Origin: Lentilactobacillus raoultii
GTDB taxonomy: Bacteria > Bacillota > Bacilli > Lactobacillales > Lactobacillaceae
Assembly (NCBI RefSeq): GCF_900411375.1
Contig: NZ_LS422984.1
Span: 150,510 to 214,509, forward strand
Reading direction: 5' to 3'
DNA length: 64,000 nucleotides
Shown: in pieces, positions 40,642 through 49,411 of the stretch
Layout of the letters: every line of letters begins with the position of its first letter
Numbering within the stretch: the first letter of the stretch is position 1
Notes under the pieces: generated by a model
Database searches by the model: none
Seen by the model: the letters and a program-made list of their open reading frames with translations, nothing else
What the model was told of the DNA's origin: nothing
Made by a program: the position numbers and the translations under genes

Positions 40642-41151
40642 ATGGTACTGAATTTAATCATCATGGCTATTTTGGCGATTGGTTTTTGGACTGGATGGAG
40701 ACGGGGATTTGTTAATGAACTTTTGAGTCTGGTTGGACTTGTCATTTCAGTTTCAGCGGGCTTTCTCCTGACAGATCCAGTCATGACATTTATCAGTTAT
40801 TGGTTTAGTCATTCAGATAAAAATCACCCTCTTTTTAAAGTTATCATTTTCATCATTGTGTTTTCACTTGCTTGGCAAGTCATCCGAGTACTACGTCAGT
40901 TGTTTAATCCAATAACTAAATTACCAGTCATAAGTCAGATCAATTCATTACTTGGCAGTGGGATTAGTTTAGTGATCAGGTATCTGCTGGTTTTTATATT
41001 GCTAAATTTTTTAATCCTGGTCCCCAGCCAAGAAATCCAACAGCAGTACAATCAATCAGTCATTTCGCAATGGATTATCAAGCAGACACCGATTTTATCT
41101 GAAAAATTGGCAAACTTTTGGACTACAAATTCAAATGGGGAAAATTTATGA
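40642..41151 (+). CDS. CvpA family membrane protein
   Basis: 169 aa with four to five membrane helices. The WTGWRRGFVNELLSLVGLVIS-like opening is typical of CvpA. The family is named for colicin V production, but its function in Gram-positive bacteria is not settled. It overlaps mutS2 by 4 bp (ATGA). Confidence 0.88.
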   Translation: MVLNLIIMAILAIGFWTGWRRGFVNELLSLVGLVISVSAGFLLTDPVMTFISYWFSHSDKNHPLFKVIIFIIVFSLAWQVIRVLRQLFNPITKLPVISQINSLLGSGISLVIRYLLVFILLNFLILVPSQEIQQQYNQSVISQWIIKQTPILSEKLANFWTTNSNGENL

Positions 41152-43511
41152 ACGAAAAAGTTTTAGAAACACTCGAATATAATAAAATCAAAGGGCAACT
41201 TGCGGACTTTTTGACGACCGATCGTGGTCATGAAATTGTTCAAAAGCTGCGACCAAGTTCCGATCACCGGGAAGTTGCCAAACGACTTCAGGAAACTGAA
41301 GACGGGGCAAACATTGTTCGGTTAAAGGGTGAGATACCGATCCCAAAGTTAACAGAAATTTCACCATATATGAAGCGGTTGAGAATTGAAAACGCTGCTT
41401 TAAGCGGGACGGAACTTTCTCATATAACTAAATTATTAAGAGCCGTTAAAACCGTTAGTGACTTTTTTGATGATTTTCAGGATGAAGCAGTCGACTTATC
41501 CGTGGTTTCTCAAACAGTTCAGCGTTTGACGCTAATGCCTGAAATTACGAGTCGAATGATTCGTTCGATTGATGATGACGGCAGCATTTTAGATGATGCT
41601 TCACCGCAGCTGCGTCGGATTCGTCAAACGATTTCTCGAGCACAAAGTGATATCCGGACGCGGATGGGTAAATATCTAAAGGGATCGGATGCTAAATATT
41701 TAACAGAACCGATTATCACAATGCGTGAAGATCGGTTTGTATTGCCAATCCGGGCAGACTATAAGCAACACTTTGGTGGCATTGTCCATGATCAAAGTGC
41801 TTCTGGGCAAACACTGTATGTTGAACCAAGCAATGTCGTTGAAATGAATAATCAATTGCGGCGCGATCAGCTGGCTCAACGAACGGAAGAAAGACGAGTT
41901 TTAGCAGAGTTAACTGATTTGCTTAGACCATATCGACAGGAACTATTAATGAATATGAATTTGATGGGTCAGCTTGATTTTGTTAACGCAAAGGCAAAAT
42001 ATGCCCATCAAATTGGTGCTGTATTACCGGAAATCTCCAGTAAAAATAGTGTTAACCTGCGTCAGGCACGCCATCCATTGATTGATCGAAATAAGGTCGT
42101 TGCCAATGATATTCAATTTGGCGATCAATATACCACTATTATTATTACCGGACCTAATACTGGTGGTAAAACGATTACAATCAAGACGGTTGGGCTTCTC
42201 CAATTAATGGGTCAATCAGGATTGTTTATTACGGCCAATGAGGAAAGTCGAATCGGAGTTTTCGATGATATTTTTGCGGATATTGGTGATGATCAATCTA
42301 TTGAAGCGAATTTAAGTACTTTTTCGTCTCATATGGATAACATTGTCTCGATTTTAAAATCAATGACGCCAAAAAGTCTTATCTTGTTGGACGAGTTGGG
42401 TGCTGGAACTGATCCTAAAGAGGGAGCGGCTCTAGCAATGGCAATTATTGATGCGATTCACCAAACAGGTTGTGACTTGATTGCAACAACTCATTATCCG
42501 GAACTGAAAGCTTATGCTTATAACCGACCGGGGATTATTAATGCATCGATGGAATTTGATGTTGACACATTACGACCAACTTATCGATTTTTACTGGGAA
42601 TTCCAGGTCAAAGTAATGCGCTTAACATTGCGAGTCGGCTGGGACTATCTCCAAAAATTATTAATCAAGCCAGATCTTTTACTGATACAGATAATCAGGA
42701 TATTAATCATATGATTGATGAATTAACGGCTCAAACCAAACGAGCCCATGATGAGGCAGATAAATTAAATCAACAATTGGCAGAATCGACCAAATTGCAC
42801 GCAGATCTTCAAAGTAAATTTGATCAGTATCAAGTTCAAAAAGACCGGCTATTGGAACAAGCCCGCGAACAGGCAAATCAGGTTGTTGAAAAGGCCAAAA
42901 AACGTGCTGATCAAATTATTGAGGATCTTCATCGTAAACAGCAATTAGTTGGTCAAACTCCCGTGAAAGAAAATGAATTAATTGATGCCAAAGGGGCTTT
43001 AAATCAGCTTGAAGTAGCGCCGGCGCTCAAAAAAAATAAGGTACTTCGAAAGGAAAAGGCCAAGCATAATTTTCATCCAGGTGATGAAGTTTTGGTCAAA
43101 TCTTACGGTCAACAAGGAACTTTGATTCGTCGTAGTAAGAATGGGACTTGGGAAGTTCAACTGGGAATTCTGAAAATGCAGATCGATGAGAGTGATCTTG
43201 AAAAGGCAGCTCCTGAAAAGCAACCTAAACAACAGTTTCAGACACATGTTTCAAGAACTCGTTCCAGTGGTATGTCTCCCACTTTAGATTTACGGGGGCA
43301 TCGTTATGAAGAGGCGATGTATGAGCTTGACAGGTACATTGATGCCGCTTTACTGGCAGGCTATCCCTCTGTTACAATTATTCATGGAAAGGGCACAGGC
43401 GCGCTTAGAAAGGGCGTAACAGAATACCTGAAGCGAAATAGTCGAGTGAAGAGTTTTGGCTACTCAGCTCCTAATGCAGGCGGCGATGGTTCCACAGTAG
43501 TCAAATTTTAG
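41148..43511 (+). CDS. mutS2: Endonuclease MutS2 / ribosome rescue factor
   Basis: MutS-like ATPase without the mismatch-recognition domain; shown in Bacillus to bind collided ribosomes and in other species to suppress recombination. Walker A GPNTGGKTI near residue 335, signature LLDELGAGTDPKEGAAL, a long Gln/Lys coiled coil (about 510-620), a KOW-like patch, and the Smr domain at the C-terminus with LDLRGHR (about 714) and HGKGTGALR (about 752). 787 aa; the ATG at 41148 overlaps the cvpA stop. Confidence 0.95.
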   Translation: MNEKVLETLEYNKIKGQLADFLTTDRGHEIVQKLRPSSDHREVAKRLQETEDGANIVRLKGEIPIPKLTEISPYMKRLRIENAALSGTELSHITKLLRAVKTVSDFFDDFQDEAVDLSVVSQTVQRLTLMPEITSRMIRSIDDDGSILDDASPQLRRIRQTISRAQSDIRTRMGKYLKGSDAKYLTEPIITMREDRFVLPIRADYKQHFGGIVHDQSASGQTLYVEPSNVVEMNNQLRRDQLAQRTEERRVLAELTDLLRPYRQELLMNMNLMGQLDFVNAKAKYAHQIGAVLPEISSKNSVNLRQARHPLIDRNKVVANDIQFGDQYTTIIITGPNTGGKTITIKTVGLLQLMGQSGLFITANEESRIGVFDDIFADIGDDQSIEANLSTFSSHMDNIVSILKSMTPKSLILLDELGAGTDPKEGAALAMAIIDAIHQTGCDLIATTHYPELKAYAYNRPGIINASMEFDVDTLRPTYRFLLGIPGQSNALNIASRLGLSPKIINQARSFTDTDNQDINHMIDELTAQTKRAHDEADKLNQQLAESTKLHADLQSKFDQYQVQKDRLLEQAREQANQVVEKAKKRADQIIEDLHRKQQLVGQTPVKENELIDAKGALNQLEVAPALKKNKVLRKEKAKHNFHPGDEVLVKSYGQQGTLIRRSKNGTWEVQLGILKMQIDESDLEKAAPEKQPKQQFQTHVSRTRSSGMSPTLDLRGHRYEEAMYELDRYIDAALLAGYPSVTIIHGKGTGALRKGVTEYLKRNSRVKSFGYSAPNAGGDGSTVVKF

Positions 43512-43580
43512 AATGACTTTATAGCGTAGTGAATAGGCGATGTAACAGGTCTAAATAAATTCATTCAGATTAATATAAAG

Positions 43581-43613
43581 AATTGCGTGCAATTGGTTGC
43601 TTTTTACTATAAA
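43581..43613 (+). promoter_or_regulatory. Promoter region of trxA
   Basis: TTGCGT (43583-43588) and TATAAA (43608-43613), 19 bp apart. The -35 overlaps an inverted repeat AATTGC-GT-GCAATT (43581-43594), which could be an operator. Confidence 0.4.
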
Positions 43614-43653
43614 ATTGTTAGTATAAAACTATTGAAAGATTGGAGTGTTTGAT

Positions 43654-43965
43654 ATGGTAAAAGAAACAACAGATCAAACTTTTGAAAATGATACTGCCAA
43701 GGGTGTTACCTTGACCGATTTCTGGGCAACTTGGTGTGGTCCTTGCCGCATGCAGTCACCCGTTGTCGAAGAGTTGTCGGATGAAATGGATAACGTCACC
43801 TTTAATAAAATGGACGTTGACAAAAATCCGGAAACACCTTCCAAATTTGGGATTATGAGTATTCCAACACTTTTAATTAAGAAAGATGGTCAAGTGGTCG
43901 ATACGGTGGTTGGCTATCATCCCAAGGAACAGTTAAAGAAAGTCTTAGCTCAGTATACTGACTAA
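43654..43965 (+). CDS. trxA: Thioredoxin
   Basis: Disulfide reductase, 103 aa. The active site WCGPCRMQ is at about residues 28-35 and the cis-Pro loop is SIPTL. ATG at 43654 with TTGGAG; a GTG nine bases upstream is in frame but sits on that ribosome-binding site. Likely electron donor for Tpx (2.6 kb). Confidence 0.96.
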   Translation: MVKETTDQTFENDTAKGVTLTDFWATWCGPCRMQSPVVEELSDEMDNVTFNKMDVDKNPETPSKFGIMSIPTLLIKKDGQVVDTVVGYHPKEQLKKVLAQYTD

Positions 43966-43975
43966 TTTTTAAAAT

Positions 43976-44020
43976 AAAAGCGACCCGCAATCTTCTTAAA
44001 GAAAATTGTGGGTCGTTTTT
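43976..44020. terminator. Bidirectional terminator between trxA and yslB
   Basis: AAAAGCGACCCGCAAT (43976-43991) pairs with ATTGTGGGTCGTTTTT (44005-44020). A-tract on the left and T-tract on the right serve both convergent genes. Confidence 0.9.
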
Positions 44021-44022
44021 AT

Positions 44023-44535
44023 TTAGTCATCGTCAGCTGAATTAACTCCTGATTGATTTAATTTAAAAATGCTGGTAGATTCCTGATCGTCAGTTGGTTT
44101 ATCCTTTCCTAGAAAGGCATCAATTAGGACGATTCCCTTATTAGGACTGGTTTTTTCGATCTCAGCTTCAGCAGTTTGATCTGTGATGTACTGGCAACTT
44201 TGGGCAATAAACCCGGTTTCCAAATAGAAATCCGGATCATCAAACAAATCTAATCGACTCTTGACAATTTCACCGCTTAATTGCCAGCTGATCTGACGAC
44301 TAGTTTGTTTGAGCAACTTTAAAGAGCCCAGTTTAAATTGCTCAAAGAAGGCAATTAGGTCATCGAAATTTGCCAAGCGGTGATTTCTAGCCAAATGCTT
44401 TCCTGCCCAATATGAAATTTCATGATTATCTGATCCGAGAATGCTTGGCATCAGGTCATCTCTGATAAGAGCTTGACCTAACAAATCTGCCAGTTGCGGA
44501 TTGCGTATGATTGTGTTATATGTTTCATTATCCAT
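44023..44535 (-). CDS. yslB: DUF2507 family protein (YslB)
   Basis: 170-aa soluble protein. SYWAGKHLAR (about residues 41-50) and the SWQLSGEIV and LETGFIAQ strings are DUF2507 hallmarks; it is related to the V4R fold. Function unknown. The neighbourhood trxA-yslB-murI matches Bacillus, though here yslB is on the opposite strand. The tail (about 140-170) is acidic. Confidence 0.85.
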   Translation of the reverse strand: MDNETYNTIIRNPQLADLLGQALIRDDLMPSILGSDNHEISYWAGKHLARNHRLANFDDLIAFFEQFKLGSLKLLKQTSRQISWQLSGEIVKSRLDLFDDPDFYLETGFIAQSCQYITDQTAEAEIEKTSPNKGIVLIDAFLGKDKPTDDQESTSIFKLNQSGVNSADDD

Positions 44536-44664
44536 TTTTTAATCTCCATCAATGCAAATTGTCATAAATTTATTATACAATATATTCATGAAATCTGTTT
44601 TGTTTGTCAAATATCGCAAAGAATAATTAAAGTGATTGTTGGCAAAAAGGAAGAAGGAATTGAC

Positions 44665-45483
44665 GTGGATAATCGGCCAATTGGCGTAATGGATTCTGGA
44701 GTTGGCGGTCTGACCGTCTTAAGAGAAATTGTTAAAATTCTTCCCAACGAATCTTATATTTTTGTTGGGGATCAGGCTAACTTGCCATATGGTCAGAAAA
44801 GTTCAGCAACTGTTAGGAAATTAACTAAACGGATTGCAGATTACATGTTGAAACAGGACGTTAAGATGTTCGTGATTGCTTGTAACACCTCAACGGCTGC
44901 TTCACTGGATTACTTAACAAAATATTTACCAATTCCGGTAATTGGTGTCATTATGCCTGGTGCAAAATCAGCAGTTGCGTCAACAAAGAATAATCAAATT
45001 GGTGTGATTGCGACTAATGGAACGGTTAATTCCGGAGATTACGAAAGAATTATTACGAGATTAGACGCTGGTTCAAAGGTTTACTCATTGGGTTGCCCAG
45101 ATTTTGTTACAATGGTTGAACATGGAGATGCTGGTACAAAAGACGCTCAAAAAAAGGTTAGTCGGCAACTAGCTTTTTTTGATGATAAACAAATTGATAC
45201 TTTGGTAATGGGATGTACTCATTTTCCGGCTCTTGAATCTGAAATTCGAAGTTCAATTGCTAAAAATATAACATTGATCAATCCAGGAATCTCTACAGCC
45301 AAGGATGTGGCTGGGTATCTTAAGTCACATCATCAATTAAGGCAGGCGGGTTCTGAACAACAGATTAAGGCTTTCTTTACCACTGGTGATCAAAAAGAGT
45401 TTACACGAATTGCTGATCAACTATTAGGAAAGCAGATTCATGCCGACCATCTAAACTTAGGGAAAGAAGATGCTATTAGTTGA
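44665..45483 (+). CDS. murI: Glutamate racemase
   Basis: Makes D-glutamate for peptidoglycan. The two catalytic cysteines are in ACNTST (about residue 73) and GCTHFP (about residue 185); DSGVGGLT is at the start. The long frame back to 44494 overlaps the yslB end and its control region; GTG at 44665, 6 bases after GAAGGAAT, gives the family start VDNRPIGVMDSG and 272 aa. The last four bases overlap rdgB. Confidence 0.95.
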   Translation: MDNRPIGVMDSGVGGLTVLREIVKILPNESYIFVGDQANLPYGQKSSATVRKLTKRIADYMLKQDVKMFVIACNTSTAASLDYLTKYLPIPVIGVIMPGAKSAVASTKNNQIGVIATNGTVNSGDYERIITRLDAGSKVYSLGCPDFVTMVEHGDAGTKDAQKKVSRQLAFFDDKQIDTLVMGCTHFPALESEIRSSIAKNITLINPGISTAKDVAGYLKSHHQLRQAGSEQQIKAFFTTGDQKEFTRIADQLLGKQIHADHLNLGKEDAIS

Positions 45484-46079
45484 AAAAGCCAAGGGTCATT
45501 GTGATTGCTTCTAAAAATGTCAATAAGGTTAAAGAATTTAACGAGGCTTTCAAGGGAACCGATATTCAAATTGAATCCTTGAAATCATTTGATCACGTTC
45601 CCGATGTTGATGAAACCGGCCAGACCTTTGAAGAGAATGCTTTATTAAAGGCTTCAGCCATCATGTCATTTACGAAACTACCGGTTATTGCTGATGATTC
45701 AGGGTTGGTTGTCAAAGCTCTGGATGGTCGACCGGGGGTCCATTCGGCTCGTTATGCTGGGGATCATGATGATGATGCTAATAATGCTAAACTTCTTAAA
45801 GAAATGGAAAATAAAACAGATCGGGATGCCTATTTTGAATCAGTTCTGATATATTTAACACCAGAGGGGGAAAAGGTTGTTGCTAAGGGACGCGTTAATG
45901 GTCAAATTTTACGCGACAAGCGTGGTGCCAATAATTTCGGTTATGACCCGTTGTTTTATGTACCAGAACGGCAGCTAACTTTAGCAGAAATGTCGACACA
46001 CGACAAAAATGCTATTAGTCATCGTGGCCGGGCTATTCGACAACTGATCTCGCAGCTTCAGGAACGGTGGGAAAATTGA
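45480..46079 (+). CDS. rdgB: dITP/XTP pyrophosphatase (RdgB/HAM1)
   Basis: Hydrolyses non-canonical purine NTPs. The substrate loop ASKNVNKVKEF (about residues 10-20), ADDSGLVV and the GVHSARYAG string are visible. 199 aa. TTG start within the murI stop (TTGA overlap); the same arrangement couples it to the next gene. Confidence 0.94.
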   Translation: MKKPRVIVIASKNVNKVKEFNEAFKGTDIQIESLKSFDHVPDVDETGQTFEENALLKASAIMSFTKLPVIADDSGLVVKALDGRPGVHSARYAGDHDDDANNAKLLKEMENKTDRDAYFESVLIYLTPEGEKVVAKGRVNGQILRDKRGANNFGYDPLFYVPERQLTLAEMSTHDKNAISHRGRAIRQLISQLQERWEN

Positions 46080-46585
46080 AAATACTGGTTGTTAGTGACA
46101 GTCATGGCAATCATCAAATTATTTCAGATTTGATTGATCGGTATGATCACCAAGTTGACGGTATTTTTCATTGCGGTGATTCCGAACTCGATTTAACCGA
46201 TCCTTTAATACCCCATTTACACATTGTCAAGGGAAATATGGATCATGCAGCGTTCGCCAATCAAGAACTTGTGACACTTGATCAGCAAACTATTTTACTG
46301 ACACATGGTCATTTATAAAATGTAAATGCTGGTTTACTGAATTTGGAATTATTGGCCAAAAGTGAAGCTGCCAAGATTGTCTTGTATGGACATACTCATC
46401 AGTTGGGGGTTGTGAAGGATCAAGGGATCTTGTTTATTAATCCGGGCAGTATTTCTTTTCCACGCGGTCAATATGCTTATCTTGGTGGAACGTATGCAAT
46501 TGTCAGTTTGGAAAATTTCCACTTGATTGTTCAATTTTATGATCGAAAATTTAACGCGCTCAATAATTTACGGTTTTGCTTCTGA
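46076..46585 (+). pseudogene. YfcE/YsnB-type phosphodiesterase gene with an in-frame stop
   Basis: Calcineurin-type metallophosphoesterase split by TAA at 46316-46318 (codon 81). Both halves are in one frame: DSHGN, CGDSE and KGNMDH before, YGHTH and NPGS after. The stop falls inside the THGHLYNV-like motif, where a tyrosine is expected, so one base (TAT/TAC to TAA) explains it. TTG at 46076 overlaps the rdgB stop. Without the stop it would be about 169 aa, the family size. Truncation removes one metal-binding cluster, so the product should be inactive, unless this is a sequencing error. Confidence 0.85.
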
Positions 46586-46611
46586 TCAATTGAAAGGAAG
46601 GTCATTTTTAG

Positions 46612-47112
46612 ATGATTGACAAACCAATTGAAACGGTGATGCGCCAAAGCAAGCGGGATATTCTAATCCCTGCAGATTTGGTGGCCACTGTCAATGAGGA
46701 CAACAATTTACAACACGCATTTCTGGTGTTGACGAAGGTAAAATATGCTAAAATCCCGGTACTTGATAAGGATAATCATTTCAAGGGTTTGGTTTCATTA
46801 TCAATGATTACGGAACAGATGCTGTTGGATACCGGCATTACAACGCGTCCCTTGGATAGTATGAAAATTAAAGAGGTCATGCAAAAAGATGTTCCGACAA
46901 TTTATGAGCGTGAAAATTTAGAGGTTATCTTGCGTCATTTGGTTAACGAAAATTTTCTTCCCTACGTTGATCACAATAATAGTTTTTTGGGAATCATTAC
47001 ACGCCGGGAACTATTTAAAGAAATTAATTTTCTTGCCCATAACTTTTCTAAACGTTACATTGCATTACCAGCTTATCAAGAAGCGAATTTGAAGCAATCG
47101 GCTGCTCAATAA
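46612..47112 (+). CDS. CBS-domain protein (CbpB/DarB/YkuL type)
   Basis: 166 aa with two CBS domains (about residues 10-70 and 85-145). Homologs in Listeria and Bacillus bind cyclic di-AMP and then affect the stringent response or pyruvate carboxylase. The opening IDKPIETVMRQSKRDILIPAD and the end ITRRELFKEINF fit that group. ATG after GAAAGGAAGG. A c-di-AMP role here is inference. Confidence 0.8.
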   Translation: MIDKPIETVMRQSKRDILIPADLVATVNEDNNLQHAFLVLTKVKYAKIPVLDKDNHFKGLVSLSMITEQMLLDTGITTRPLDSMKIKEVMQKDVPTIYERENLEVILRHLVNENFLPYVDHNNSFLGIITRRELFKEINFLAHNFSKRYIALPAYQEANLKQSAAQ

Positions 47113-47165
47113 CAATTGGTTTCTAAATTTGGTGAATATTTACAAAATTGAATTAGATTAAACTT

Positions 47166-47199
47166 AAAAGCCCCGGCAATAAACAAAGTCGGGGCTTTT
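47166..47199. terminator. Bidirectional terminator between cbpB-like gene and mscS
   Basis: AAAAGCCCCGGC pairs with GTCGGGGCTTTT; symmetric A and T tracts. Confidence 0.9.
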
Positions 47200-47225
47200 A
47201 GTGACGAAAATTGGTAGATTGCCAG

Positions 47226-48107
47226 CTACTTTTCAGGCGGACGATTAAAAACGACCGGGCTGGACGGCAAGTGGATGTGGCGCTTGTTAAGTTCAGCTAA
47301 ATACAGAGCTAAAAAGTCATGAGAAATTTTGGCTTGGGCACCGTTTTTAGTAGTGATATTGACCTGAACCACTAATTTACCATCTGGCAGACTAACTGCT
47401 CCAATCACTTTTGGATCACCGATAATATCTGGATAATGTTTGATTTCGCGTTGATTTACCTGATTAATAATCGTAATAACCTGATCAATCGGTGTTTCTG
47501 GTAGAATGCCAACTTGAATCATGGCAGTCATGTTGTTTCGAGACATATTTGCAATCATCGTAATTGACCGATTTGGAATAAAGTTTAGCGTTCCGTCATC
47601 GGCAACAATCTGAGTGGTTCGAAGACCAACAGCGGTAATGGTGCCACGGATATTGTTTATTTGAACGTATTCGCCGACCTCAATCTGTTTTTCCAAAAGA
47701 ATAAAAAAGCCACTCACAATATCTGTAACAAATCCTTGGGCACCAAGCCCAATAGCTAAACTAAAAACACCAGCACTGGCAATTAATGTGCCAACTGGTA
47801 CACCGAGAGTGGAGAGAACCGAATATATCCAGAAAAACCACAGTACGTAACTTAACACATTAATTGAAAGGGTATGGAAAGTTCGAATGCGCTTTTCCGT
47901 AACAGTATCTTGGTATTTTTGACGATATCGCTTAAAGAAATGGTTAATTAGTGCCTTGCCAATTTTTCGGAACACCAGCATTAAAATTGTAAAAAAAATC
48001 AAAATAATTAGTTTTTCGCTAATTGTTGTGAGCAGTTGTTGCCAGTTAACAAAGTGAATGTATTGCTGCCAATTAACGGTATTGGATATTAAATGAGTTA
48101 CTTGCAT
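47226..48107 (-). CDS. MscS-family mechanosensitive channel
   Basis: Small-conductance osmotic release channel, 293 aa. N-terminal membrane helices, then the pore helix with SAGVFSLAIGLGAQGFVTDIVSG-type Gly/Ala packing (about residues 115-137) and the beta domain with IEVGEYVQI and FIPNRSI. Similar to Bacillus YkuT, which also neighbours ykuL. Start ATG at 48107, preceded by a weak AAGGACGG. A 13-bp hairpin ending in TTTT lies just upstream on the same strand. Confidence 0.9.
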   Translation of the reverse strand: MQVTHLISNTVNWQQYIHFVNWQQLLTTISEKLIILIFFTILMLVFRKIGKALINHFFKRYRQKYQDTVTEKRIRTFHTLSINVLSYVLWFFWIYSVLSTLGVPVGTLIASAGVFSLAIGLGAQGFVTDIVSGFFILLEKQIEVGEYVQINNIRGTITAVGLRTTQIVADDGTLNFIPNRSITMIANMSRNNMTAMIQVGILPETPIDQVITIINQVNQREIKHYPDIIGDPKVIGAVSLPDGKLVVQVNITTKNGAQAKISHDFLALYLAELNKRHIHLPSSPVVFNRPPEK

Positions 48108-48133
48108 GCGAGTTGATCCGTCCTTGTGTAAAA

Positions 48134-48188
48134 TCTTGATTCACTTTATCCTATCAAAAATTGATGGTTGAGCACAAGTGAATCAAGA
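48134..48188 (-). other. 13-bp perfect inverted repeat upstream of mscS
   Basis: TCTTGATTCACTT (48134-48146) and AAGTGAATCAAGA (48176-48188) are exact complements over 13 bp with a 29-bp loop. Read towards mscS, the 3' arm is followed by TTTTAC, so it resembles a terminator or attenuator ending about 27 bases before the mscS start. The loop holds a small ATCA/TGAT repeat. Confidence 0.6.
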
Positions 48189-48316
48189 AAGTGATGTTAG
48201 CTAATTTTGCATGAATGACAGAGCGATCAATCTAAAAATCGCCTTAAACGATTCTGAAAAGCCAAAAATCAGATAGTAAATGACAGCGATTACGGTGATT
48301 AAAATAGACAATTTCA

Positions 48317-48345
48317 TTGTCAAAAGCTTATTAGAATGCTATTCT
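48317..48345 (+). promoter_or_regulatory. Promoter for DUF948-ytxH genes
   Basis: TTGTCA (48317-48322), 17-bp spacer, TGCTATTCT extended -10 (48337-48345). Confidence 0.6.
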
Positions 48346-48375
48346 TAAGTAAATTGTTGCACAAGGAGGAAGAAC

Positions 48376-48786
48376 ATGACGGCTGGACAAATTGCGGGAT
48401 TGATTGCTGCAATTGCATTTTTGTTGTTGGTAATTTTTATTGGGATGTTCTTACTAAAACTTAGTCGGACAATCTCTGAAGTAAATACGTCAATTCGGTC
48501 AATGACGAGCAACGTCGATGTAATTGCCAAGCAGACGGATAAAATTATGGCGACTTCCAATACATTGGTTAAAGATGTTGATGATAAGCTGAATATTGTG
48601 ACACCGGTATTTCAAGCAGCTGCCGATTTAGGTGAGAGTGTTTCAGATTTAAATAAAGCGACGCAGCATTTAACATCGAAAGTTAAAAACACAGGTAAAA
48701 AAGGTGCAGCGGCTGGTATTGCCGGTACAGTCGGTAAAACTGCTTGGAATATGTTTAGTAAGCATCGACATTCTAAGAAAAATTAA
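48376..48786 (+). CDS. DUF948 membrane-anchored protein (YtxG type)
   Basis: 136 aa. An N-terminal membrane helix (about residues 4-28) and a coiled coil of Thr/Ser/Asp heptads, then a basic end. Like Bacillus YtxG, it pairs with a YtxH protein. Function unknown; general-stress proteins of this kind are known in Bacillus. ATG after AAGGAGGAAG. Confidence 0.82.
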   Translation: MTAGQIAGLIAAIAFLLLVIFIGMFLLKLSRTISEVNTSIRSMTSNVDVIAKQTDKIMATSNTLVKDVDDKLNIVTPVFQAAADLGESVSDLNKATQHLTSKVKNTGKKGAAAGIAGTVGKTAWNMFSKHRHSKKN

Positions 48787-48821
48787 AATTAGCTCAACTT
48801 TAAAGGGAAAGGATGTTTTTA

Positions 48822-49331
48822 ATGGGTAAAAAATTAGTTGGTGGCTTGTTTGCAGGATTATTAGGTGCAGGTTTGTATGCAGCTTACCAAAAAATGGATG
48901 AGAATCGTAAGCATCAGTTAAAACGCGGACTTCGGGAAAAAACAGATGAATTAAAAGATCGGGCGGTTGATTACGCTTTTTACGCTAACGATGCTGTAAG
49001 TGATTTTAGGGACGCATTTAAAGACGAATTCCATCATACTAAAGATCATGTTAGGGAGGCTTCCGATGATTTAGCAGGGAAAGCCAAGTCCTTTAAATCC
49101 GGTAAGAATGAGGATAAGGATGTTCGAACACCGGCACAGGATGATATTATTGTCGATGCGCGAGACGCTTTTGGCGATGCAGATTATTCAAAAGCTACCT
49201 CAACTGAAAAATCAGAACAGAAAAACAATACTTCTTCTACCAAGGCTGATCAATCAGCTGAAACAAGTCAACCAAACTCAACTGATTCGAAATCAACGGA
49301 GTCTGATTCAGACGATCACACATCTAATTAA
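48822..49331 (+). CDS. YtxH-like protein
   Basis: 169 aa. GKKLVGGLFAGLLGAGLYAAY forms one N-terminal helix, then a highly charged Lys/Asp/His coiled coil (about 25-90) and an acidic Ser/Thr/Asn tail. The second ATG (48822) follows AAAGGATG; the first is too close. Partner of the preceding DUF948 protein. Confidence 0.8.
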   Translation: MGKKLVGGLFAGLLGAGLYAAYQKMDENRKHQLKRGLREKTDELKDRAVDYAFYANDAVSDFRDAFKDEFHHTKDHVREASDDLAGKAKSFKSGKNEDKDVRTPAQDDIIVDARDAFGDADYSKATSTEKSEQKNNTSSTKADQSAETSQPNSTDSKSTESDSDDHTSN

Positions 49332-49359
49332 ATTATCGTCAATCACACCTATTGATTAC

Positions 49360-49392
49360 AAGGGCTGGACGTCATTAAACGTTCAGCCCTTT
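49360..49392. terminator. Bidirectional terminator between ytxH-like gene and pepQ
   Basis: AAGGGCTGGACGT pairs with ACGTTCAGCCCTT (13 pairs, one G-U). Confidence 0.85.
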
Positions 49393-49411
49393 GATGTATT
49401 AAGAATTATTT

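Noticed and set aside
46319-46345. Frameshift as the cause of the split phosphodiesterase
   Set aside because: Both halves are in one frame; only a nonsense codon separates them.
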